From contig CADABX010000013.1 in assembly GCA_902786285.1 (NCBI GenBank), forward strand, positions 1 through 64,000: a stretch of DNA of 64,000 nucleotides, written 5' to 3'. Positions within the stretch are counted from its first letter, which is position 1. Each line of letters begins with the position of its first letter. The DNA comes from Oscillospiraceae bacterium. Its GTDB lineage: Bacteria > Bacillota > Clostridia > Oscillospirales > Acutalibacteraceae. Under the pieces are notes generated by a model. That model was not told the DNA's origin and did no database searches. It saw only the letters and a program-made list of their open reading frames with translations. The position numbers and the translations under genes are program-made. Below are positions 53,501 through 62,500 of this stretch, piece by piece.

Positions 53501-56500
53501 GCCCACATTGTTATTGATGTCGCCGAGTTTTTCCGGGATGTTATCGGAATAATCGAACAGTTCTACGCCCCAGCGCACGTTGCCTGTGGCGGTGAAGAAG
53601 AAGGGTCGGTATTCCACATATACGCCCGTTTGTTCTATTGTGTCGAGCCTGGAGCGGTCAATCTCCAGCGTGCCCACCGACGCGCCGGTGATAGAGCCGC
53701 TCAAGTCGTTCTGATAAGTCTTTCTGTAAACGCCATTATCGGTGAAATACTGCTTTGATTCCCATTCCGAAGCGGCCGCGTTGATTACGGAACCCGATGT
53801 AAGATTGTGTATCGTATAATTGATTCCCGTCCGATAGCTGCTGCCGTCAGAATTGGTCGCGTATACGGTCGCCTCGGCGTTATAGGGGTAATCGTCGGTT
53901 TTTTTGAGCTTCAGCTCGGTCGCGCCGTCCGGCAGATATACCGCGTGGTATTCGGGCGCTTTGAAGACGCTTTCGGGCGAAGCGTTCCTCTGCCAGGCGT
54001 ACCAGCCGCTCGTGATGAACTGATCCGGCTCCTCGGCGTCAACGCCGATCGTGGAAAAGTTCAGCTCGCCGTTCAGCGTGACGACCTTCCCTTCGGGGAG
54101 ATATACGTCTTTGCCGAACAGATCGGCGCTGTTCTCCCAAATGATCACGATATCCTTTACGGACATGCTGCCGTCGTTCCATACGCCGCCGCCGTAACCT
54201 GCGGCACTGTTCGCCTGCGCGTTGAACAGGCTTGCTATCTGCAGATCGCCCTTGTTGGCGATGCCGCCGCCGTTGGCAGAGGATTCGTTCCAATAGAACA
54301 GATTCCCGTCCCCGCCGAGGATCGCGGTACCGTTTTCATAAATATACATACCTGCGCCGCCGGCGCTCTGATTATTGCTCACGGTTGTGCCGGACGCGGT
54401 CAACGTGCCCTGATACAGACAGATGCCGCCGCCGGTGAGCTCAGCCGTGTTGCCGGTGACGGTACAGTCCGTCAGGGTGACGGAACCAGCGCCGCCGGTC
54501 CAGATCGCGCCGCCGTGGCTTTTCGCCGTGTTGTTCATCAGATCGCAGCCGGTAAAGCCCGCCGTGCCGTAATTGACGACGGCTCCGCCGCCGCGCTGCG
54601 CGGCGGTGTTGCCGCTCAGGGTCACGTTGTTAAACGTCGCTTCGCCGCCCGCGGCGATATAGACCGCGCCGCCGTCTTTGGCCGTGTTGTCCGCGATCTT
54701 GCCGCCCGTGACCGCTACGGATCCGGATTCAATATAAATCGCTCCGCCGCGGGTATCGTCATTCGATGTTGCATTATTCGTGATGGTTGTATTTGTAATG
54801 GTTACGGCACTGCCGCCGACGTTCGTCCAGATCGCGCCGCCGTTGCTCTTTGACGTGTTGCCCGTGACAGTGCAGCTCTGAAGCGTCAAAGCGCCGTTAT
54901 TGACGATCGCGCCGCCGCCGTGGTTGACGGAGATATTATTTGTCATCGTAACGTTTTTGAGTACTGCGGAGCCGTTTTCGGTGTTGAAGATCGCGCCGCC
55001 GTCGTCGCCGTCGTTACCGCTTATCGTACAGTTCTTTATTTTAAGAATGCCGTCGTTGTAGATCGCGCCGCCGCGGTTCTGGTTGTTCTCATGGCTGACG
55101 TGGTTATCCGTGATCGCCCCGCCGTCGATGATCAGCGTGCCTTCATTATAGAACGCGCCGCCCTTTTCGGCATAGCCGCCGGTGACCGTGCCCGTGCCGC
55201 CCGCGCCGGAGTCGCATACCGTGAGCGTGGCGCCCGAGGCGACGGTAAAGACGCCGCCGAGAAGCGACGCAGAGTCTTGGGCGCGGTCGAGCGTATAGCC
55301 GTTCAGATCGAACGTGATCGACTTGCCGCTGACCAAAAGCCGCAGATCACTGCTCTGGGCGGTCAGGCTCTGACCGAGCGCGACGGTATCGCCGTCCTGC
55401 GCGTTGTCGATCGCGGTTTTCAGCTCTGCCCAGCTTGTGATGGACACCGTCCAAAGAGCACGCGCCGTTACGTTGCCCGTTACAAGCAGCTCTTCGCCGG
55501 GCTGCATCGTCACGGGGTCCCCGTCCCCGACCGTTACGCTCCAGGCGAAGAAATGCTTGTCTGTGGGCGCGGTAAAGCCGTTTTCGGGAAGTATGTAACT
55601 ATCATACGCGTTCTTTGTTACGGCGTTCATCGACCCGCTGCCGCCGCCGTTTTCAAAGCTGACGGTAAGATCCGTTTTCCAGATCGCCTTTACGGTCGTA
55701 TCGGCGGTGATCAGAACCTTATCGCCCGGCTGCAGCCCGACGGGATCGCTGTCGCCTACCTTTACGCCCCAGCAGACGAAGGGCATTTCTTCGGAGGGCG
55801 CCGTAAAGGAGCATTCCGGCAGCGTAAAGGTACCGCCCGGAACCTCCTCGCTTTGCATACTGCCCGTGCCGCCGTTTTTGTCAAAAGTGACATCCCAGAT
55901 ACCCGCAGTTTTCGGAATAATCGTATCTGAAATAGTTCTTGTCGCGGTGTATCCGTTATATGTACGGGTTTTGGATAAGCCCACACTTATAAAGGGTTTA
56001 TCAAATAATGCCGCATGACCTTCATAGTTGGAATCGGTGGTAATGCGCATATCGTAGCCGGGTTCCGTGTAGTTAAATCGAATGTAGCAATCCTTGCCGC
56101 CGATTCCTGCCGCCACAATCCCTTCGCCGCGACTGGCGTTGACTATACCGCCGTTAAACGTAATGTGACCGTATTCTCCGGAGTTGCCGTTACCGATGCC
56201 CGCACCGTATTTACCGCCCTGTGCCTGAATGGTACCGCCGCCGACGGTGATCTCGCCGCTGCCGCCTTTTCTGCCGCCGCCGATACCGGCTCCGTAATAA
56301 CCGCCGACTGCGGTTACGTTACCGCCGTTGATGGTAATTGTATCGCCGCCGAAGTTTTCACCGCCGCCGATACCCGCGCCGTGATCGCCGCCGGTTGCAG
56401 TTACGGTTCCTCCGTTGATTACAATCACATTGCCGCTCGTACTGTAGGCGCCGCCGATACCCGCTGCGCCTTCGCCGCCTGTCGCGGTTACGGTTCCGCC

Positions 56501-57070
56501 GTTAATAGTAATCGTTCCGTAGTTTCTGCCTACCGAGGAGCCGATACCCGCACAGTGCCAAGCTCCGGTCGCAATAATAACGCCGCCGTTTACGGTCAGA
56601 TCGCCTGCGTCATAGCTGTCATAAGTATAACTATCAATCCAATGTCCTCCGCATTCGGGGCTTGCGCCGATACCCGCGCTTTCATAACTGCCTTGAGTGT
56701 TGCCTTTTGCAATCAACGCGCCGGTGCCGTTCTTTTGCGCCCAGATGGTGAGGGAATACCCCTCTCTGATAAAGATACCCTTATTCGCGTTCAGCGTTGC
56801 GCCGTCGCAGAGCAGCAGGTTGACGTTATCGCCCTGAACGGCGACCCTGTCGCCGAAGACGACGTCGCTGTTCAGAACGTACCAGCCGTTAGACCAGTTC
56901 CTGACGCTGCCGTCCAGCACAGTGTAGTCTGTGATCGGCGTCTGCGCCTCGCCCTGCGCGTCAACGTATTCGATCGCGTCCGCCGCGAAGACCGCGACCG
57001 GCGCGACGGTCAGCAGCAGCAAAGCAGACAGCATGACCGCGAGAATTTTCTGTAACCGTTTGGTTTTCAT
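50537..57070 (-). CDS. Giant secreted beta-helix/InlB surface protein A
   Basis: This 2177-residue protein starts MKTKRLQKILAVMLSALLLL behind GGAGG with a signal peptide ending VFAAD. In order: AGIGGG-type beta-helix turns (about 145-325); two InlB-like units (about 395-545); a long Pmp-like beta-helix with SGNTA and GGGAI repeats (about 550-1000); an unrecognised beta region; a CxxC unit (about 1295-1360); InlB-type units ending DVTVAAEF or similar; a second helix (about 1580-1890); and NXT-like repeats. The end is CKWDNVDHG, a spacer and FFHSILYFFAHLFGRR. No LPXTG or SLH module is present. It is the first gene of the leftward operon, behind a SARP-type box. It is probably an adhesin or glycan-contacting fibre. 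Confidence 0.88.
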   Translation of the reverse strand: MKTKRLQKILAVMLSALLLLTVAPVAVFAADAIEYVDAQGEAQTPITDYTVLDGSVRNWSNGWYVLNSDVVFGDRVAVQGDNVNLLLCDGATLNANKGIFIREGYSLTIWAQKNGTGALIAKGNTQGSYESAGIGASPECGGHWIDSYTYDSYDAGDLTVNGGVIIATGAWHCAGIGSSVGRNYGTITINGGTVTATGGEGAAGIGGAYSTSGNVIVINGGTVTATGGDHGAGIGGGENFGGDTITINGGNVTAVGGYYGAGIGGGRKGGSGEITVGGGTIQAQGGKYGAGIGNGNSGEYGHITFNGGIVNASRGEGIVAAGIGGKDCYIRFNYTEPGYDMRITTDSNYEGHAALFDKPFISVGLSKTRTYNGYTATRTISDTIIPKTAGIWDVTFDKNGGTGSMQSEEVPGGTFTLPECSFTAPSEEMPFVCWGVKVGDSDPVGLQPGDKVLITADTTVKAIWKTDLTVSFENGGGSGSMNAVTKNAYDSYILPENGFTAPTDKHFFAWSVTVGDGDPVTMQPGEELLVTGNVTARALWTVSITSWAELKTAIDNAQDGDTVALGQSLTAQSSDLRLLVSGKSITFDLNGYTLDRAQDSASLLGGVFTVASGATLTVCDSGAGGTGTVTGGYAEKGGAFYNEGTLIIDGGAITDNHVSHENNQNRGGAIYNDGILKIKNCTISGNDGDDGGAIFNTENGSAVLKNVTMTNNISVNHGGGAIVNNGALTLQSCTVTGNTSKSNGGAIWTNVGGSAVTITNTTITNNATSNDDTRGGAIYIESGSVAVTGGKIADNTAKDGGAVYIAAGGEATFNNVTLSGNTAAQRGGGAVVNYGTAGFTGCDLMNNTAKSHGGAIWTGGAGSVTLTDCTVTGNTAELTGGGICLYQGTLTASGTTVSNNQSAGGAGMYIYENGTAILGGDGNLFYWNESSANGGGIANKGDLQIASLFNAQANSAAGYGGGVWNDGSMSVKDIVIIWENSADLFGKDVYLPEGKVVTLNGELNFSTIGVDAEEPDQFITSGWYAWQRNASPESVFKAPEYHAVYLPDGATELKLKKTDDYPYNAEATVYATNSDGSSYRTGINYTIHNLTSGSVINAAASEWESKQYFTDNGVYRKTYQNDLSGSITGASVGTLEIDRSRLDTIEQTGVYVEYRPFFFTATGNVRWGVELFDYSDNIPEKLGDINNNVGENAYNTVTLTGTEGGSYPYQLHFGSVDGALRCAQTSGGNFAADAAVPAGSDNTYGPYSWYLTGDAPAVGESVTLRIAAICCARVSSANLQMLTEWTDVTITGTCSHANGHLQAVAANEPTCTMSGNSAYWKCDVCGKCFSDAAAENEITEDSTVIPATGHTYAEPSAGDWTWTKSGDTYTAAVTVTCQNSDDVQTLTATVEKTAAADGTAIYTATATVGEQTFSAVMPTVYHSVTGFADGLGNTVTADKETAAEGQTVTLTAAPAAGYGMKSLTVPGVEITSVTDCTYTFVMPDGDVTVAAEFDLDYTVSVVSNVPGAVTVDKPNAFEGDTVMLTVDPGTNYALDTLTVTDADGEEIEVTDNTFTMPAKDVTVTSRFYETYKIWIGGVQVTSKNKADVLGDGSVVYEGNQTKGTLYLTDANITGAYYEGGIGKNIFVNNADLSLTIALSGENSVSGGHYAFDIACAGVTLTGDGLLNAHASSEAFYFHRTPLTIDATTVNAEADNSFCMEIGSAALTIRDSSVTAVGGGNMALDAKDVAIVNSTVDATAGYSYAIYGSDSIRMTDSTVTATSKNQYAVYAGYKEMTITGSVVTASSDGSEGIYVKRSLTVTDSTVETTGWYQGLTVDGTLTLEGDTELTVNGRNRRYAAVLVGSLEMDDDFVITTPENAVVANYYGDAYDAVWEADGTTLADKVVIRRAYHVSINDAEHGTVTADKSTAFEGDTVMVTATPADGYMLASLTVTTVSGETVAVTDNTFAMPADDVEITAVFVCPHNAYGLSGWSWTDGYSGASATFVCGTCGDEQTVPASIETFEVSPADCENDRVVKYVATVEFGGGTYTDTKENVTLAGTATGHTYGEPVWSWTADHSGVTATFTCACGDEQNVPGTVTEVEVSAATATADKVVKYTASLTFNGKTYTTETGNVTLPGTATGEPDTPPTEPTDPGTPSGDNICKWDNVDHGTSFWGRLVRFFHSILYFFAHLFGRR

Positions 57071-57103
57071 AAGTATACCTCCGGAACTTATAATTCACAA
57101 TTT

Positions 57104-57136
57104 ATTATAATATGCTGCGTCCAAAGGATGTCCAAA
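57104..57136 (-). promoter_or_regulatory. SARP-type activator box and promoter of giant A operon
   Basis: On the minus strand, TTTGGAC-ATCC-TTTGGAC (57119-57136) is followed by 9 bp and then TATAAT (57104-57109). Two heptamers 11 bp apart overlapping the -35 region, about 8-9 bp before the -10, are the known layout for SARP activators. No independent -35 consensus is present. Confidence 0.78.
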
Positions 57137-57140
57137 GAAA

Positions 57141-57170
57141 ACCGCTCTTTTTTACGAAAAAAAGAGCGGT
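57141..57170 (-). terminator. Terminator of the two-component operon
   Basis: ACCGCTCTTTTTT (57141-57153) and AAAAAAGAGCGGT (57158-57170) form a 13-bp stem. On the minus strand, TTTTCTTT follows and runs into the first TTTGGAC heptamer. Confidence 0.82.
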
Positions 57171-57196
57171 CTGAGTAATATTTTTAATATTTTTAT

Positions 57197-58006
57197 TTAA
57201 TGAATTTGCCTTTTTGTTGCCTCACGATCCAGCGCGCCTTCAGAAATGCTGGCCCAGGAATAGGCGCTCATGTATTTTCCGCGATAGCCGTTCACAGCGT
57301 CGCAATCGCCGGAGTAAAACAGATAAACGTCGCAGAGAAATGTTTCCGGCCTCATGCGGAGTATTCCTTTTTCCATCTCCACAATTTCCGGAATCCCGTA
57401 TTCACGAAGCGTCTCCCGCAAAGAACGAATGTATACGTCAATCTGTTTTTGCATCTTGCGGTCATATGGCCGGTCTTCCCAAACGGCGGCGAACAGCTCG
57501 GCGCGGGTTGCGCCGGCACCCTGCTTATCCACAAGAAAGGCAAGGATCTCTTTCGCTTTTGCAAGTTTGAATCCCACCGGTTTCCCGTCCACGTAGACGT
57601 CAAACTCGCCGAAGGTCGTGATCCTGATATGCGTGGGGCCGGGAGCATGCGGAGCGCGGCAGACATAAGCGATCTCCGCCGCCAGCTTTTCCTGCGATAC
57701 GGGCTTGAGCAGATACCCTGCAGGATGGACCTCGTATGCGTCGAATGCGTACTCCTTATATGCGGTAAGGAACAGGATCGCCGTTTGCGGTGTGATTTCT
57801 TTGATCCGTGCAGCCAACGTGATCCCGTTGATCTGAGGCATGTTGATATCCAGCACGGCAAGCTCCGTGGGGTGGCTTTTGATCCATTCCAGCGCGTCAA
57901 ACGCATCAGTAAAGCCGGTCGCGTCTTCTACCCCTGGTACGAGCTGGCACTGTTTTACGGTATATTCTGCAGCCAAAGGCTCGTCGTCCACGCAGATCAC
58001 ATGCAT
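57197..58006 (-). CDS. Response regulator with SARP-like DNA-binding domain
   Basis: This 269-residue protein starts MHVICVDDEPLAAEY. The receiver domain has acidic pocket D7/D8, phosphoacceptor D53 (AVLDINMP), T81 and K101 (LLKPVS). Residues about 127-220 form an OmpR/SARP-type winged helix (FGEFDVYVDGKPVGFKLAKA, then DVYIRSLRETLREYGI), followed by a short helical end of about 45 residues rather than a full BTAD domain. It is unusual to see this output with a LytS-type kinase, where LytTR is normal. It overlaps the kinase gene by 10 bp, and its predicted box lies at the promoters on both sides. Confidence 0.85.
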   Translation of the reverse strand: MHVICVDDEPLAAEYTVKQCQLVPGVEDATGFTDAFDALEWIKSHPTELAVLDINMPQINGITLAARIKEITPQTAILFLTAYKEYAFDAYEVHPAGYLLKPVSQEKLAAEIAYVCRAPHAPGPTHIRITTFGEFDVYVDGKPVGFKLAKAKEILAFLVDKQGAGATRAELFAAVWEDRPYDRKMQKQIDVYIRSLRETLREYGIPEIVEMEKGILRMRPETFLCDVYLFYSGDCDAVNGYRGKYMSAYSWASISEGALDREATKRQIH

Positions 58007-59280
58007 TTGGGTCCCTCCTTTATCTGTTTATTCGATGCGTCCGGAATCAGCAGCGTAACTAAAGTGCCGTTTCCCGGCGCGCTCTTCAGCGTCACAGTGC
58101 CCTCGCAAAGCAGCTCCACACGGCTTCTCACGTTTTCAATTCCGATATGCGATCTGTCGGAAGTTTTCAGCCCGTCGGGATCAAAACCCACGCCGTTATC
58201 CTCCACGGTGATACGGTGAAAACCCGCTTCGCGAACGGCGGTTACCGTCACGAGGGCATCCTTTCTGCCGCGAACGCCGTGGCGGATCGCGTTTTCCACA
58301 AGGGGCTGGACCGTTAAAGCGGGGAGCGTGAAATCCCTGTCTTCGATCCGGTAGTCCACACGAACGTTCGGGAAACGCTGTGTTTCAATTTCCGCATACA
58401 GCCGGGTATGCTCCAGCTCCTTTGAAAACGGGATCAGATCCGCATCGTTCAGGATATCCAGATTCTGCCGCAGATAGCTGCTGAAATTTTCCAGCGTACT
58501 GTCCGCCAGCGGCGGATCCTTTGCATACAAGGCGCGAATGGTATTGAGTGCATTGAACAGAAAATGCGGCCGGATCTGCGTCATCATGATTTTTACGCGC
58601 TGCGCGGCTTCCATGTCTTTTTCGCGCGCGTGGACGAACTGAAAGTGCAGCCAGATATAGTAAAATACAACGCCCGCAACGATGGCAATCGTCAGGAATG
58701 AAACCGGCTGCGGCTCCATGCCAACGCACAGATCGAGCGCAACGCCAGCAATGATGCAAACCGCAACAAAAACGGGGATCAGCTGTTCGAGTCTTTTTGT
58801 TTCACGAAAGAGAAAAAGCGAACGCAACAGCAATAAAGCCAACAGGACCGCGCTGAGTATGAAGCTGCTGATCCACAGCGGTCCGCGCAGAAAAGCGAAA
58901 TCGAATTCCCGTATCTGGAAACACCATTTCGTTAAGGGCGAACTGAAATACAGCGCCGCGTTGACCCCGGCAGACGCCCACAGCGGCCATTTTTTGCCGT
59001 CCGGTTGTACGATTTGCAAAAACAGGATCAGGATCACTGGGCGTACGGCAAAACCGAAAGCGGAGAGAAAGCCCTTCAGAAGCAGACCCGTGCGGCTGAC
59101 AAACAGATCGTTTTCCCAAAGATTCTGAACGATTAGGGTCGCGCACAACGCCAGAATGATCAGCATGATTTTTCGGTGATCCCGCCGGAGATACGAATCT
59201 ACAACGACCGTAAACACAAGTCCGAAAAGCAGAAGAACCAGAGGAAAAAGCGCCGTCAGCGTCCCGAAACCGATCGTCAT
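57997..59280 (-). CDS. LytS/YehU-type sensor histidine kinase
   Basis: This 427-residue membrane kinase starts MTIGFGTLTALFPLVLLLF behind GGGGGG. About seven membrane helices cover residues 6-212. The histidine-kinase core follows: phosphoacceptor H239 in TQIRPHFLFNALNTI, N-box in PLVENAIRHG, DNGVGF and GIENVRSRVELL. The domain type is His_kinase with HATPase. The ligand is unknown; a seven-helix sensor without a large extracellular domain suggests a small or membrane-embedded signal. It and its regulator are translated as a coupled pair. Confidence 0.9.
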   Translation of the reverse strand: MTIGFGTLTALFPLVLLLFGLVFTVVVDSYLRRDHRKIMLIILALCATLIVQNLWENDLFVSRTGLLLKGFLSAFGFAVRPVILILFLQIVQPDGKKWPLWASAGVNAALYFSSPLTKWCFQIREFDFAFLRGPLWISSFILSAVLLALLLLRSLFLFRETKRLEQLIPVFVAVCIIAGVALDLCVGMEPQPVSFLTIAIVAGVVFYYIWLHFQFVHAREKDMEAAQRVKIMMTQIRPHFLFNALNTIRALYAKDPPLADSTLENFSSYLRQNLDILNDADLIPFSKELEHTRLYAEIETQRFPNVRVDYRIEDRDFTLPALTVQPLVENAIRHGVRGRKDALVTVTAVREAGFHRITVEDNGVGFDPDGLKTSDRSHIGIENVRSRVELLCEGTVTLKSAPGNGTLVTLLIPDASNKQIKEGPKCM

Positions 59281-59317
59281 ATCTGTCCCCCCAACATTGC
59301 GTATTCCGACGATTCTC

Positions 59318-59346
59318 ATTATAGCAGATTGCGAGAAGGATTTCAA
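59318..59346 (-). promoter_or_regulatory. Promoter of two-component operon
   Basis: On the minus strand, TTGAAA (59341-59346), a 17-bp spacer and TATAAT (59318-59323) lie about 38 bp before the kinase start. It has an ordinary -35 box and no SARP-type heptamers. Confidence 0.78.
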
Positions 59347-59443
59347 GAGGGACTGCCTGCGCTGTGACCAATAGCAAATCGTTTCTCAATAGCATGTTTT
59401 CTGTGTGTAAATTATAATACTTTTTATATAAATCCTCTATTTT

Positions 59444-59476
59444 TTTGGACATCCTTTGGACAGCGACTGTTATGAT
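59444..59476 (+). promoter_or_regulatory. SARP-type activator box and promoter of glycosidase operon
   Basis: TTTGGAC-ATCC-TTTGGAC (59444-59461), 9 bp, then TATGAT (59471-59476). It is identical in heptamers, spacer and distance to the box upstream of giant A. The predicted start is near 59483, about 40 bp before the glycosidase ATG. Confidence 0.8.
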
Positions 59477-59522
59477 GGAATCAATATCGAATAGTATTCG
59501 CATATCACAAAGGAGGGGCACG

Positions 59523-62500
59523 ATGAAAACGTCCGAAATACACACGCGAATAATTCTTGCACTTGTATTGAGCGTGCTCCTACTTTGCGGTGCGGTTGCT
59601 CTGAATCTTGCCGAGAGGCAAAACGCGCCGAAGCTCAGCTTTTCATTTGAAGCAGTGAAAGATTCTGTCGCGTGCTTTTCCGCCCGCCTTTCCGTATTTT
59701 TCATGGGAGAAAACAAAATGGAGGTTCCAACCGCTGCGCCTTCGTCGGACAAAACGACGCCTGCCGGGGAGATCCCGGAGATTGCCCTGGGGACGCAGGC
59801 AATTCAAACCGAAGCCTGGCGCTGTACGGAACTTGTGTTCAAGAGCGGAAAAGAATACGAGGATCCGTTTTCGGACGTGACACTCAACCTGTTTCTGATC
59901 GGCGACGGAAGGCAGCGCACGATCCCGTGCTTCTGGGACGGAGAAAACGTATGGAAGGCGCGCGTGGCGTGCCCTTCGGCTGGGACGTGGTATTACAAAA
60001 CCGTTTGTTCAGACGAAACCGACGCCGGGCTTCACGATCAAACCGGAAGGCTTGAATGCAGGGAATACGGCGGAACGCTCGAAGTATACAAACACGGCTT
60101 CCCCACGACCGACGCAGGCAAAAAATACTTTACCTACGCGGACGGTACGCCGTTCTTCTATCTCGGCGATACACACTGGAGTCTCGGCGACGAGACGCCG
60201 AAGATGGTGAAAGAGATCTCGGCAAAACGGGCGGCGCAGGGCTTTACCGTATGGCAGAGCGAATCGATCGGTGAAAAGTTCGATCTGACGGACGGCGTAA
60301 CAGATGAAGATCTGGAGGGCTTTCGCGACTTTGACGAAAAATTCCGGATCATTGCCGACGCGGGACTCACGCACGCCAACGCACAGTTTTTCTTTTCAGC
60401 CTTCATGGATCAGCTGATCGAAAAGCACGGAGGCTTTTCAGGCGATCCGATTACGGGAACGATAGACGGCAAGGAAGTCACGGTCAAAGATTTTTCCAAC
60501 GAGGCAAAAACCTATCTCGAATACTTGAGCCGCTATTGGGTAGCCCGATACGGCGCATATCCCGTGATGTGGACGCTGGGACAGGAAGTCGATAACGATT
60601 TCTATTGGAACGAAACGACCCACCCCGTATGGAACGCGCTGAATAACCCCTATAAGCTGGTCGCGGCGTATATTGCAAAATACGATGCCTACGGGCATCC
60701 GCTTTCTGCGCATCAGGAAAACGCTGCGCTTACGGCGGCCTACGGAAACGGCCTTGATAATGACGAACCCCTTACGGTGTACAGCCGCGACGCGTCTTCT
60801 TCCGCCTTCCGTAACGTTTCCGCGCACAGCTTCTATGCCGCGCAGTGGTCGCCGGTGCTTTACGGCAGCGATGAAAGCGGCATCCCAAAGGATTACTGGT
60901 ACAATTCCCAGGGGAAGCCCTCGGTCAATTACGAGGGACGTTACTGCTATCTTTGGACAAAAAACTTCGGAGCGAGGGCACAGGGGTGGATGGCGTACCT
61001 GAACGGCATGTACGGCTATGGCTGGGGCGGACAGGACACGTGGAGCTATCTTAACCCTTACGGTGAAAACGAAGACAGCGATGACGGCGTCGATACGGTC
61101 ACTGCCGATGAAAAACAGGCTGCCACCTGGCGCGACGCGCTGGACTACCCGAGTACTTATCAAACGGGATATATGCGCTCCTTTTTGGAGGACGGCAAAT
61201 GGTGGGAACTGATCCCGCGCTTTGACGACGAAGGCTGGTTTATGCCCCATGGAGGGGTTTACGGCCTGTGCGCCGCCAATGAGGACCGATCTGAAATTGT
61301 GTTGTATTTCTATTCCTTTGCTGACCCTTCCGTTGCCGAACGGCCCAACACGGATTCCCGTGGCGGCAAGGAAACCGGAACACTCGGTCATTTAAAACCG
61401 CTTGCCAGATACGAGTATCAGTGGTATGATCCTATCAGCGGAGAATACGGAAGGATAGGGGCTTTCCGAGCGTCGGCGCTCGGCACGTACTGCATCGGCG
61501 AAAAGCCAACGGCCACCGACTGGGCGCTCAGGATCACGCCCGCGCCTTTGCCCTTCGGAGAAGCAGTCGGGGAATTCACTTCCCGTATTTTTTCATCAAA
61601 ACAGAAAGCGCAGGAGGTCGACGATATGAAGCTCCCGGACGGAGACTTTATCCGTATTTTTCCCGATATGGGCGTGTGCGATCCGCATGTGCATATCTAT
61701 AACGGCAAGGCGTGGCTCTTTTCTTCGCATGACAGAGGCCCAGGCCAGCCGATCTTCCGCATGGACGACTGGCGGATCTTCTCTTCGGATGATTTGGTGA
61801 ATTGGAAATTGGAAGCGACAGTTCATCCGGAGGACACCTTTCTCGGACAATGCGAAGAATGCTACGCGGTGGATTCCGCCGAGCGAAACGGCAAATACTA
61901 TTTCTATTTTTCACAGCAGCAGTATCAGACCGGCGTGATGGTGAGCGAAAAAGGTCCCGCGGGGCCGTATAAAGACGCACTGGGCGCGCCGCTGCTGCCG
62001 CCGCGCCTCGCCGAAACGCCTTCTTACGATCCCACCGTTTTCATTGACGACGATGAAAACCAAACGCCATATATCATGTGGGGCTATACGCTCGGCGCCG
62101 ACCATTATTACATTGCGCGTCTGAACGAGGATATGATCTCACTCGCCGAGGAACCGAAAATGGTAGAGATCGAAAACGGTTGGAAGAACGACGCCTGTTG
62201 GATCTCTAAATTCGGCGGCGTGTACTATCTCAATTCGCATGAGGGCGATTACGCCACGAGCGACAATATCTATGGGCCGTATACGTACCGCGGAAAGATC
62301 TGTCAGGATTGCTTTACCGATCACGGCACGTTCTTTACGTTCCACAATCAGCTTTACTTCACATACGCTGTGCCCGAGAATTTCGGAAGCGACGAACCGC
62401 TGGACCGTTATTACCGCACAATGAAGATCGTCTACGCGCACCTGAAAGACAACGGCGAGATTGTAACGGACGATTTTATCAAAAAGGTGGGCGTTGGGCA

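Noticed and set aside
57141..57170. The 13-bp hairpin before giant A as the regulator's operator
   Set aside because: It has a U-run on the strand leaving the regulator gene and is absent from the other co-regulated promoter, so it is a terminator.
59445..59522. A 26-residue N-terminal extension of the glycosidase
   Set aside because: The SARP-type box and -10 lie inside it, so it would be upstream of or at the transcript start; the ATG at 59523 has the ribosome-binding site and begins the signal segment.
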